Below are positions 21,743 to 31,244 of a stretch of 64,000 nt of DNA, piece by piece. The position numbers and the translations under genes are program-made. The notes beneath the pieces were generated by a model. That model had not been told where the DNA came from and ran no database searches. It saw only the letters and a program-made list of their open reading frames with translations. This DNA is from Paramoeba atlantica (lineage: Eukaryota > Discosea): positions 124,001-188,000 of the forward strand of contig CDRNVI010000009.1 in the NCBI GenBank assembly GCA_977017575.1, in the 5' to 3' direction. The stretch's first letter is position 1. Each line of letters begins with the position of its first letter.

Positions 21743-24180
21743 TATCACTCATCACTGCGTCAAACCTTTTACGTACTTCCGGTTTCATGTATTCACGTGC
21801 CTTTGTTATATCCATGATCCCCGTTTTGCGAGCATGAATCGGGTATTCCATTTCTTTTTGATTTGGTTTACGCGTTCGGTTTCGGATCCTACCCAAAGAT
21901 CTTCATGGAGCCCAGAGTATCGCGTCATCCTCGTGTGCCCACACGCTTCGGGAGAGATCAAAACGGGCAATTTTCGCTTTAATTTGATTATTCAAAGGAG
22001 GAACGATGCATTTTGCGTGCCCATTGCGATGGTCGTGGTCTCGTTTATCCCTGAGTATCGTAGTAGAGTACTGAGATGCTTGTGGTTTGCAATTCTCATG
22101 ATATGCTCGAGTTCCACTTTCCCCTGAGCCACGTACCGCATCAGCGTACGTACTGCTCCATGCTTGATGGAGTGGGAAGAGAATGCGTTGCCGAACTTGG
22201 CCCGAAGAAACTGTGTTACTTGCATTGTTGTCACTGGAGCCACCTTTTGCCGTGGGCGAAGGTGACGAATATAATCGTAAATCTCTTGTACATGCTTTCC
22301 CTCGATCACTACGAAGCTGTCTGGGCGGTAAGGCTGATCTTTTGTCGTTTTGGTTTTGCGCCCCCAGTAAATGACTATTCTGGTCGGAGTTAACAGTATG
22401 AAATCTTGTCTTGTTAGGTTCGCCACTTCTCCAATTCGTGAAGCTGTTTTGTATGCGATTTTTACGACCATATCGAAGGGCATGGTCCGAACAGCGAGTT
22501 CGAGATTCCAAGGTGATATTGGCTCCGCTTGATGTATTGGTTCTGCTGCCCCTTGTCTCGTTAAGACCTTTGCGTACATCTCGGCTCTGTTTTTCCGTAT
22601 GTTGCGCTGTTTCCCGTTTTGTGATTTCTATTTGCTGGACGTGGTTTGCCGATGTTATTAGATGTGCATTGTTTGTTCGCGTTGCTGGACACGTTTCCTG
22701 GGGGAGAGTCATATAATCGGCTTGTTTTAGTAATTGATAAGTTTGGGGAAGGAGCGTATAACTTACTGGTTGTAATTGACGTACTCGTTTTGCTGTATGG
22801 TTTGAAAACTGGCTTTCTGCCGGGAGGCGGACTGTAGCTAGTCATCTTGTTGCGCCAGGCCCCCCTGTGGAAAAATCCTGACCACCACGGTAGCGTACTC
22901 CAGGTCTCCCTCGTGAGTATGATCTACCACGTCCACCTGCGAATCCCCGAAAATAAGCACGCGAATAAGAAGGGGAATAATTTAACTGAGTATTAGGGTA
23001 TTGTGACCTGAAACTGTACCGATAAGGAACTTGAGCTCTGTTGTAATCAATACTCCGGCGCAACATAGTACCCAAACTATCGTTTGGCTCACAAGAATTC
23101 GAATACTGTGTAACGATGTACTGGAAGTCACCTCCTCTCATGATGGCAAGTTTCATGCGCAACATATCAAGAACGTGTTGTCCTTGTTGCGCATGCGCTT
23201 GGTACATGTGGGCATCAATGCCTCCACGTGCAAATGTGTCTCGAAGAAAATACATTAAACCATCCCATGCCTCCAACACTGATTGTGGCATGCTCGCAGG
23301 CACATGCAATTCCGATCGAATTCGCTGGACCAGGATCTCTAGTGCGAACTTGTTGTCCGAAGAGAAATATACATTCTAAGTCTTAATGTCATAAATTTTG
23401 AACTGGGATTCCTTGACATCATTCTCTGGTCCATCTCCCCCACACGTCATGAGTTCAATGCGTTTGTATTTTACTCCTGCATTCGGAATTGAGTAGACAC
23501 AGCCATTCCGAAATATCACGTCCAGCTTAACCCTAACTTGTTCATCCAATACTGCGCGCGGTGAACCAATCCATGTTGCGTCACGTTCCGGGCCAAAAGT
23601 TTCGCTGTACCAGGTGACCTTGATCTCACAATCACGTACTTCTAAAGCGGCAGCGATTTCGTTTATTTTGTCTCCCAGTTCGTGGTCTGTCATCGTGGAA
23701 GTTCCGTGAGATGGTACAAGGGTAGGTTGAGGTTCAGCCGGCAGGATCGATTGCAATTGAGGTCGTGACTGTGGTTGAGTATTGCTCCGCTCACCTTGGT
23801 CGTATAGCCAGTCTTCTTGACGCACCTGTGTTGACGTTGTGCTGTTCGCATTCCGTTGTGTTCCAGTCAAATTACTTAATTGGGTAGATATGTCCGCCAC
23901 TTTGTTCACGAGCTGTTCCACTATAGAACGAAGTGCCATGCTCGTTTCCGTCATCTCATTGCTTGCTTGGGTAACCGGTTGTGAAGCCGTTGCAGCCTCT
24001 GCACTCTCGGGGCCACGAGAGCCCAAAGCTTGTGCTTCATTTTCACTCGATGCCGCTGCGATTTGAGAGCGAGTTTGCGGCATAAATCAAAACTTTTATC
24101 GTGAATAATCAATGGATGAATCCTACCATAAAACAAATGTACATGTAATACAAACATTGAGCCGTTATAAAATATTCCTA

Positions 24181-24974
24181 ATTATATAGACAATTCCAAT
24201 TAATATCGCAGGCTCCTATGAACCAATGAGAACTGAAAGTATACGGAATCGGTTTCTAAAAAAATTTCAAACATGAAAAACGTTCGGGTAATATGCAGTA
24301 TAAATGTAGGTTGAACGTGAAATTTTTCAACATTTTTCGAATTCATTTTTTTTGAAGGAAATACGCGTACGCAGGAGAAATAAATTCAATAGGAATTCGA
24401 ACTTCTTTGGAAACGTACTCCCTGTATTTCGGACCTTTTTCACTTCCCAAATGTTCTGTGCAACGTGTACTACTTTTATCTGGATGCAGCCTCAAGAAAC
24501 CTCGATGACACCTTTCGGAACGTCGATGAAACTTCGCGAAACCTCGGTGAAACCTAACGAAACGTTGAGAACATGATGAATCCCTGGTCAAACTTCGCGA
24601 AACTTCGCCATCCGTTGCCCCTCAAGTAAATGATGACATCTAGAGAGCAATGTTTTCTCGAGGGAATCTAGAAGAAATCTAAAGAAAAATCTAAGCACTA
24701 AATAGGGGGGATAGTAAGTGTAAAGTCGAGTGTAAAAGAGCTGAAATACCACTTTGAACGCCGCTAAAGTCGTTTACCATACGTCTAAATACAATAGAAC
24801 AACCATTCAAGGTTGAAATTTATTAAAAGATTTCTTTCCAAAAAAGCTTTTTTCGACCTACATTTATACTGCCGGTGACCCAAACTTTCAATACAGCGTT
24901 TTTGTTTCAAAATCTACAGCAGAAAATCATCTACAGCTGCCGTAGATCTACTGCTACTACGGCTACAGATGACT
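24181..24974. other. Gene-free spacer
   Basis: AT-rich with no recognisable gene. A cluster of short GAAAC-TTCGCGAAAC-type repeats lies at about 24490-24610. Confidence 0.4.
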
Positions 24975-26384
24975 TATATTGTAGTCATTTTTCGGAAATT
25001 TGCGAAAGTGCATGAAAGGACTATTACTCATTTTTTCGAAATATGAAATGCGGTTTTTCGATATGCTAGATGTTATTTCCCTATATTTTCCATTCCTTGT
25101 CTCAAAAGAAATACAGATCCTGATACAAATACATATCCTGATTGAAGAAATACACCGATTTTGATTATAACTGCAATCTTTGTATGAACTTCCAATCTTC
25201 ATCTTCACTTTCATCAACAAGCGACTCACTAGAGTCTTCTTCTTCTTCTTCTTCTTCTTCCATTTTGTCGTGTTCAAACTCGCTTTCCACTTCATCTTCT
25301 TCCGACTCGCTTTCACTATCACTTTCTGTCCCCATGTCTCGAGCTACTTTAAACGCACATAACAGTACTTGTAACTTCTCTTGCCAAGACGGCTTTTTAA
25401 AAAATAAGGTAAACAACGCCACCGTCCGCTTAGACTCTCTCAACGACATCGATAACCTACCTTGTTTACGTATAGCCCGCGTCACTGCTGAATGACATGA
25501 CTCCGCGTTGTTGGTCTGAGTTCCATCAGCAGTTACAAACTTAAACTTTCCTTTACTAGAATGGTTCACAGTGCGGTGATCGCGAAATGCAATAACGTTC
25601 GAGTATCCTTTCCACCCGTCTGTAGTTACTATGGTACGTTGGCTGTCCAATGTGTGCTTCCTGATCGCCTGCTCCAAGGTTTCCTTATTTCGATTTTTTA
25701 CGTGTAACCACACCGTGCTTACCGATTTACCGTTCCTTGCAACTTCCGTAAGAGTCAATACCCACGTTGGTTTCTTACGAGTTCTTCGTCCGCGGTTGTA
25801 CTTCCGGCTCCATAAATAAGTCTCGTCAACCTGACAACGCGAGTACTGTATCTTGGAGTTCCGATACTTCATGTACCGATAAACTGCATCTAAGAGCTCT
25901 TTTTTCCACGTAAATGCAGTTTTCCGGTCAACTTCGCATTGCGAAGCAATTGAGCTCATTGGAACACCTTGACACAGTTTTACCCAAAAAGAGAATTTCT
26001 TCTTTCTTTTCTTTTGTTTGCAAGACATGTAGGGATACAGCAGTGATAGACGTTTTCGACAACTCCCCTTCTTCCGTCGTTTCCAGCAAATGTTTTCAAA
26101 GCGTCTCGCTGCACACCCTGTACCCCCATGCCTGCGACAAGTTTCGGACTTCACAATACCATGGCTTATAAGAAATTTCTCGAATTGCTCGAATGGAATT
26201 GGGCCATCGTTTTTCCACTTGAGAACACAACGCATATCCGAGCACGAACAGGAGGCCATTTAGTGGAAAAAAAAGAAATGAAATAAGCCAAATCTTGTTT
26301 CACGCATAAATACAATGTATTCTGAGGGAGATGTCATGTTATATATTTGCTTCTCAACGTTTCCCCAAAATGACTACAATATAT
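24975..26384. mobile_element. Merlin-type transposon, apparently intact
   Basis: About 1.41 kb with imperfect inverted ends of ~24 bp reading TATATTGTAGTCATTTT..GGAAA at both outer edges (near 24975 and 26384). It encloses one complete transposase. The same end motif (AATTGTAGTCATTTTTTG) lies at ~28833 in front of the Merlin remnant at 28942, marking a family. An 8-9-bp target duplication could not be confirmed by eye. Confidence 0.7.
25165..26259 (-). CDS. Merlin (IS1595/ISXO2-type) DDE transposase
   Basis: A 364-residue intact transposase. The Cys/His-rich N-terminus (CSCSDMRC, ETCRRHGGTGC, NICWKRR, GSC) is a probable zinc-binding DNA-recognition domain. It is followed by a short helix-turn-helix (~95-125) and the catalytic core with Asp145 in 'CQVDETYLW', Asp214 in 'TTDGWKGY' and Glu253 in 'TQTNNAESCHS'. 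It ends with a ~45-residue tail very rich in Glu/Asp/Ser. The tail is encoded by a GAA/TCT-type simple repeat and is shared in milder form by the copy at 57.4 kb. Eukaryotic Merlin proteins cut and paste DNA like bacterial IS1016/IS1595. The ATG at 26259 starts directly with the zinc motif. Confidence 0.85.
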   Translation of the reverse strand: MASCSCSDMRCVLKWKNDGPIPFEQFEKFLISHGIVKSETCRRHGGTGCAARRFENICWKRRKKGSCRKRLSLLYPYMSCKQKKRKKKFSFWVKLCQGVPMSSIASQCEVDRKTAFTWKKELLDAVYRYMKYRNSKIQYSRCQVDETYLWSRKYNRGRRTRKKPTWVLTLTEVARNGKSVSTVWLHVKNRNKETLEQAIRKHTLDSQRTIVTTDGWKGYSNVIAFRDHRTVNHSSKGKFKFVTADGTQTNNAESCHSAVTRAIRKQGRLSMSLRESKRTVALFTLFFKKPSWQEKLQVLLCAFKVARDMGTESDSESESEEDEVESEFEHDKMEEEEEEEEDSSESLVDESEDEDWKFIQRLQL

Positions 26385-26389
26385 CACCC

Positions 26390-27149
26390 CATTAACCGCT
26401 ACTACGTACTGCGATATCTACAGCAGCAAATGTATGCCTTTTGGGAGTGTGAGACATCTGCTAACCTACTTCTGTATCTCTTTCGAAGTTTTCTCACTAA
26501 ATAGGCCTCCTTACCTTTTCTACCACATATTGGTTGGTACTATTTTTTGTGAATTCCAAATAATGGGCTCGAGATCATGTCTTCGCGCTTTAGACTTAAA
26601 GTGTGCGGGACAGAACGTTGGGAGAAGTGAAACCCTTCGGACTGAAGGTTTGACGCGAGGTTTGATTACGACCGAATTCCTTACGGCCAATCTCGTGTAC
26701 CTGACTACATAATTTTTGGAGAATAATAGCGCGTTACACTTCCCAAAAAACATATTTCCAAAAAAAGTCTTTCCTGAAACTGCTTGTCTCCTAAAAGCGC
26801 ACTAAACCCCCCCAAATTTAGGGAAAGCACAAAAGTGCAAATTCACAAATCAAGAATAACAATAATAAAAATCCATCAACAAACCTACATATTGGTTCAA
26901 TCAATCTTACAGATGCACTTTGTACGTTCTATTCTTTTAAATCTAGACTTCTATTTTTTTTAAATCTATCAGTAAATGGAGCGTCATCGTGGGTGTATTT
27001 TCTCTTTCAAGACATTTACAAAACTACATTGTATAACAACAAGGTTGCAATGACATTCATTCTAGTATTGTTCGTAACTTTTTCACTTTATCAACTCTAC
27101 GTTTCGCATTTAGATGCATTTTATTTAATCTTTGAATGAAGCGACAGGG
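26390..27149. other. Gene-free spacer
   Basis: No gene recognised. It includes the 3' flank of the first KAP-like gene and a fragment near 26715-26835 with transposon-end character (AATAATAGCGCG, a run of C). Confidence 0.35.
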
Positions 27150-27653
27150 TTACTTTTTCTTCTCTACCAGCGTTTCAATGAATGCCTTGCCCTTCTTACG
27201 GAGTCGTGCTGCTTGATCTGAAAGTGCTTTGCGTTGAGCGGCTGTCAGCTTCTTATATTTGGCAGATACCTTCTTTACCGCCGCGCGGAAACAAGCTTTA
27301 GGATTCTTGTGCTTTCCTTTCTCTGCCTGGTATATTGCTGGCATGGTACGCTTTAAGAACAAGCCATAAGGAAGGCAGCGTGCGCTTTTCACTTGTGCTT
27401 TGAGCGCTTTCTTTTGTTTCATATTCTGGGCAGCAATCTTACTCAAGGATTGGACTTGAGCAGGAGATAACTTTTTAAAAGCAGCATGTGCTCCGGCGAG
27501 ATTTGGGTATCCCTTTTTACCTTTGCAAAACTTTGCTATAAATACACGCAGCACACTTGTCGGGGCCGACTTCCCAGCCCACGGCTTCTTGATAACTTTA
27601 AGGCGAAGCTTTGCGATGTTCTTGGCGAAGTTTGGAAATACACGAGCAAACAT
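27150..27653 (-). CDS. KAP-like HMG-type basic protein (copy 1)
   Basis: I take the ATG at 27653, giving 167 residues, exactly the length of the two paralogues; a longer frame upstream starts with a hydrophobic stretch not shared by them. The first ~30 residues (MFARVFPNFAKNIAKLR) are basic and amphipathic, like a mitochondrial targeting signal. Two HMG-box-like halves follow, one around 'AHAAFKKLSPAQVQSL' and one starting 'PYGLFLKRTMPAI' and ending 'KLTAAQRKALSDQA'. The protein is Lys/Ala-rich and ends KKK. Kinetoplast-associated proteins of this type package mitochondrial DNA in trypanosomatids; a nuclear HMG protein is the alternative. Upstream is a pyrimidine tract ending CTTTCTACCTGTA directly before the ATG, conserved in all three copies. 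Confidence 0.65.
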   Translation of the reverse strand: MFARVFPNFAKNIAKLRLKVIKKPWAGKSAPTSVLRVFIAKFCKGKKGYPNLAGAHAAFKKLSPAQVQSLSKIAAQNMKQKKALKAQVKSARCLPYGLFLKRTMPAIYQAEKGKHKNPKACFRAAVKKVSAKYKKLTAAQRKALSDQAARLRKKGKAFIETLVEKKK

Positions 27654-28200
27654 TACAGGTAGAAAGACAACAAAAAAGATAAATAATCCGGGATGACATA
27701 AATTCTTTTTGTGTGACATTAAATTGACCACATAAATCTACGTAAAGATTGCCTACTCTTGGCTACTCTCCCTCTCATTAAATTCTATAATTTTAGTTGT
27801 TTCGTTGAACGGGGTTATTATCGTACAACGAAAATATACATGTTATTATCTAAACATATTATCTATAAACATGTATTATCCAATCACTTTTACTGACGTA
27901 CTTGATCTATCCATTTTCTCTAACCTGTAAAAGCATAATTTTTAAAAAGGTAAAAAGTCCTGTGCACGTAAATTTAAATTTTAAAAAGAATCTATTAGTA
28001 AATTCTATTTGTAAAGGATAATGATCCTACATGATGCATGAAAATGATCCTATATGTATGTGTATTCGCAGCGCGATCTCATTTACAAAAAAAGCTATAA
28101 AATAGCTACAATGATAAGCATTCTAGTACTTTTTATAATACTTTTACTTTATCAACTATATTTAAAAACATTTTTTCTACCCTCGATTGAATCGAAACGC

Positions 28201-28704
28201 TTACTTTTTCTTCTTTACCAGCCTTTCAATGAAGGCCTTGCCCTTCTTACGGAGTCGTGCTGCTTCATATGAAAGAGCTTTGCGTTGAGCGGCTGACAGC
28301 TTCTTATATTTGGCAGATGCTTTCTTTGACGCCGCGCGGAAACAAGCCTTTTGATTCTTGTGGTTTCCCTTCTCTGCCTGGCACATTGCTGGCATGGTAC
28401 GCTTTAAGAACAAGCTATAAGGCTTGCAGTTTGCGCTTTTCACTTGTGCTTTGAGCGCTTTCTTCTGTTTCATATTCTGGGTAGCAATCTTACTCAAAGA
28501 CTTGACTTTAGAAGGAGATAACTTTTTAAAAGCGGCATGTGCTCCGGCGAGATCTGGGGCTCCCTTTTTGCCTTTGAGAAACTTTGACATGAACATACTT
28601 TTTGCACTTGTCGGGGCTGATTTTCCAGCCCACGGCTTCTTGATAACTTTACGACGAAGCTTTGCGATGTTCTTGGTGAGGTTTGGAAGTGCGCGAGAAA
28701 ACAT
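28201..28704 (-). CDS. KAP-like HMG-type basic protein (copy 2)
   Basis: A 167-residue tandem paralogue of the gene at 27150-27653, about 550 bp upstream of it in transcription order. It keeps the basic amphipathic N-terminus (MFSRALPNLTKNIAKLRRK), both HMG-like halves ('FKKLSPSKVKSLSKIA' and 'KLSAAQRKALSYEA') and the Lys-rich end. By eye about 80-85% identical to the other two copies, with no stops. It probably acts in compaction of kinetoplast DNA, by analogy with trypanosomatid KAPs. The start is fixed by alignment of all three copies and by the conserved pyrimidine-rich leader ending CTTTCTACTTGTA. Confidence 0.65.
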   Translation of the reverse strand: MFSRALPNLTKNIAKLRRKVIKKPWAGKSAPTSAKSMFMSKFLKGKKGAPDLAGAHAAFKKLSPSKVKSLSKIATQNMKQKKALKAQVKSANCKPYSLFLKRTMPAMCQAEKGNHKNQKACFRAASKKASAKYKKLSAAQRKALSYEAARLRKKGKAFIERLVKKKK

Positions 28705-28834
28705 TACAAGTAGAAAGACAAGAAAAAAGAAAAATAATCACAGCTGTTATAAATTCTTTCTGTGTGACATGAGATTGCCCACATACAGTGTAAATCTACA
28801 TGCACTATGCAAAAAACGGCTTATGTCGGATTCA

Positions 28835-29359
28835 ATTGTAGTCATTTTTTGAAAACCATATTTTTTAAAGCAACGTATTTTATTGGTCTAATATTGAGAT
28901 TCTGAATACAAAAAAGAGAATATAAATTTATTCTAATACTAATGACATGCACATGTGCAGATTTGAGTTGCGTATTGAAAAAGAAGCATGACGGTCACAT
29001 TCCAAAGAACTTTGAAGATTTTTTGCGGAATCAGGGCGCTGTAACCGAGGAGAAATGTCCGCAGCATCACGAAAAAGGAAAGTTCCGTGACTCTTTCTCC
29101 AGTATTTGTTGGAAACGAAGGAACAGTGGGAGCTGTAGAAAGAGATTATCTAGGCTATACCCTTCCCTTTCTTCGGATCTGCGCAAACCATCCCAAAAGT
29201 TTTGGTTCCGGATTAAGATATGTCAAGGAGTCCCTAGCAATTGCTTCCCAGTGTCAGGTCCATAGAAGGAATATCTTTGAGTGGAAGACAGAAGTGGTGA
29301 ACACCATTAGTCGACAGGTGGGGCTTGAAAACAACAGTACAAAGCAATTCAGTATGTAA
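28835..29359 (+). pseudogene. Merlin transposase N-terminal remnant
   Basis: It starts at ATG 28942 after an inverted-end motif near 28835. The product copies the zinc-binding head of the intact Merlin protein: 'CTCADLSCVLKKK', 'EEKCPQHHEKG', 'SSICWKRRNSGSCRKR'. A frameshift around 29085-29230 moves the helix-turn-helix part ('SLAIASQCQVHRRNIFEWK') to another frame, and the sequence stops before any catalytic Asp. The gag-like fossil begins about 100 bp further on, so the rest of the element was replaced or deleted. Confidence 0.75.
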
Positions 29360-29460
29360 AGGAAAAGAATATAATACCTATTTTCGAGATTGCTGTTGCT
29401 ACGGCGGCGAGGGGAAACACCGTAAATGGAGCGCTCATTGTCCGGCGGACCCTTGATGCG

Positions 29461-30328
29461 ATGGTGCGTGGTGATGTTTCGCCAGACAACGTCTCCCAAG
29501 CTGTTATTGTCAACTTGCGAGATGCGCTGTGCGGGCTTGTAATTGATCTAGCGCACTCTGAAGTTGAACCAATCGTAGAATTAGAACCTCCGAACCACGG
29601 AGATCAAAACAGCAAGAATCTCCGGAAAGCTTTTTGCGGTCTTATTGAGACGCGTGAAAGCCCTCGCTGCGGTACCCAACTTCATCAGTGTTTAACAGAC
29701 ACAGGGTTTACTACAGATCCGTGGCTTTCGCCGCAAGTAAATAGGACAGTGAAGGAATCGGTCGTCAACCGACCAGACATGGTGCACTACGCCAAGGTTC
29801 TGGCAGACTCCCCTCCTGACGCTCCGATAAAAAGCATTGATTCTGAGGGCGTGCGACTCGGGGTTTGGTCCCTCCTATGCAAGATGGGAGCGGTGCTCCC
29901 CATGCACCGCCTACGATATGAGGGTGCTGCGGTGTCTGCAGAGGCCCTCGAACGCCTCATGCTTGACGACCACAACAAAGCCACGAACAAGTCCATTGTG
30001 GCCAATCTCGCGGGACACGAACGTGCATTGGAAGTGGTAAACCGCGACTCGTCAACCATGCACAAGTTTGCGGCTGGTACAGTTCCGTTGGCCCTTCGCA
30101 CCCCAGCAGCGCGAAACGCCTACAAACCACCCCACCGTTAAAGTATCCTCAAGTATCGAAGTCTGGAACTACCCACATGCTCCACGAGGTACGTGCCGTC
30201 ACTGCGGGAAGAGAGGCCATGAAATCCGGGATTGCAAAGTAAAAATCGAATTCTTGCCCGGTAAAGGCAACAATTATAAGCGTAGTCATTCTGGCTCAGT
30301 AGCTCAGAACAAATTTCAGAAGAAGTAG
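29461..30328 (+). mobile_element. Gag-like zinc-knuckle fossil, copy 2
   Basis: Relative of 5379-6667. The shared block includes 'LHQCLTDTGF', 'SIDSEGVRLGVWSLLCK' and 'LMLDDHNKATNKSIVANLAG', and a CCHC knuckle (CRHCGKRGHEIRDC) follows. As at the first copy, no reverse transcriptase or long terminal repeat is seen nearby. It looks broken, with about one break. The conserved 'EGVRLGVW' block in both copies suggests the protein was under constraint for some time. Confidence 0.5.
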
Positions 30329-30459
30329 ACAGAAGAAGTTTAGTTTAATCCACTGATATACAGGTATCCGAACGCGTCAATCGTGGGGGGAGTAATCGCA
30401 AAAGAGAACGGGGTGCGAATTCTGCGCGCAGAGCTGCTGAAGAAAAAGTACACTATGAG

Positions 30460-30867
30460 CTTGAGCATATGTTGGCTGCACAAATTTCCATCAACAAATC
30501 TCTTGTATTCGAACTCATGCAACGTCATGGAGTATTCGAAAGCAGATCGGAAGGCTCTTTGTCCGAGAAATCGAAAGAACGGATAAACAAAAAATTTAAA
30601 TACGCTTTCGGTTGGTCTTGGCAGCGTTTTGGGAGAAAACGCGTTATTGCACCTGCAGATCTTGAGGCTAGAATCGTCTCTTGGTCGAGGCAGCTGTACA
30701 CGCAGCATCGCATTCGCCAATATAATTTTGTTTTTTTTGGGGACGAAACTTCAGCTTTTCTTGATGGGGGGCCGCACGACATGACCCTTGCCCCCGTTGG
30801 TTCTGAATCAATAAAGATTTCTCAAACAAATGAAGGGGAGGCAGTGACGTTTTTCTCGCCGGAATAG
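30460..30867 (+). pseudogene. pogo-like (DDE_1) transposase fragment
   Basis: The product includes 'FKYAFGWSWQRFG', then 'NFVFFGDETSAFLDGGPHD', where the Asp-Glu-Thr is the first catalytic position of pogo/Tigger-type DDE transposases, followed by 'IKISQTNEGEAVTFF', which matches the next strand of that fold. It ends abruptly; the second Asp and third acidic residue are missing. No inverted ends were found. The region from 30868 to 31244 has no gene. Confidence 0.55.
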
Positions 30868-31244
30868 TGAACGTACAGTGCCGTTCCAGCCATATTGCAA
30901 CAAACTTTTCGCTCATAGGAAAGGTCCTCAGATGAAATAAGTGGTGGAAACGCATCATTTAGGGTGGGGGATTTAGTGTAAAAATAGTTTGAAACAATTT
31001 CTAAATAAAATGATTTATTTTGCGGTCCCAATATTGGGTAAGACGCAATTTTTCGGCCCTGTTTTATCGAATTTTTGACATAAATACGTGTGAAATGTAT
31101 ACGAAGGAAATGTATACGAAGCACAGGATCGTTTGCTAAAACACAAAGCATTTCAAGAACGACCTAGAAGTCAACAGAAAGCTCTAATATAGAATTCTAT
31201 AGACTTTAGTATTGTTTCTACTCCCGAATCTAAAATTTATATCC

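Larger units (their letters stand above)
18600..24180 (-). mobile_element. VIPER/DIRS-like tyrosine-recombinase retroelement, fossil
   Basis: A tyrosine-recombinase retroelement on the minus strand. In 5' to 3' order it shows a Gag-like region (24083 down to ~22842, ending in a Gly/Arg-rich basic tail), a tyrosine recombinase (about 22579-21992, with the R..HxxR..H..Y pattern recognisable), and a reverse transcriptase plus RNase H (about 20199 down to 18790; RNase H begins near 'LYTDASLSGWGA'). The order Gag-YR-RT-RH is that of VIPER of trypanosomatids rather than of classical DIRS. The outer limits are approximate; an A-rich tract near 18604 may mark the 3' end. A Tc1-like element sits inside it at 20182-21742. 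Apart from that insertion it looks broken in roughly half a dozen places, so it is old or decayed. Confidence 0.75.
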
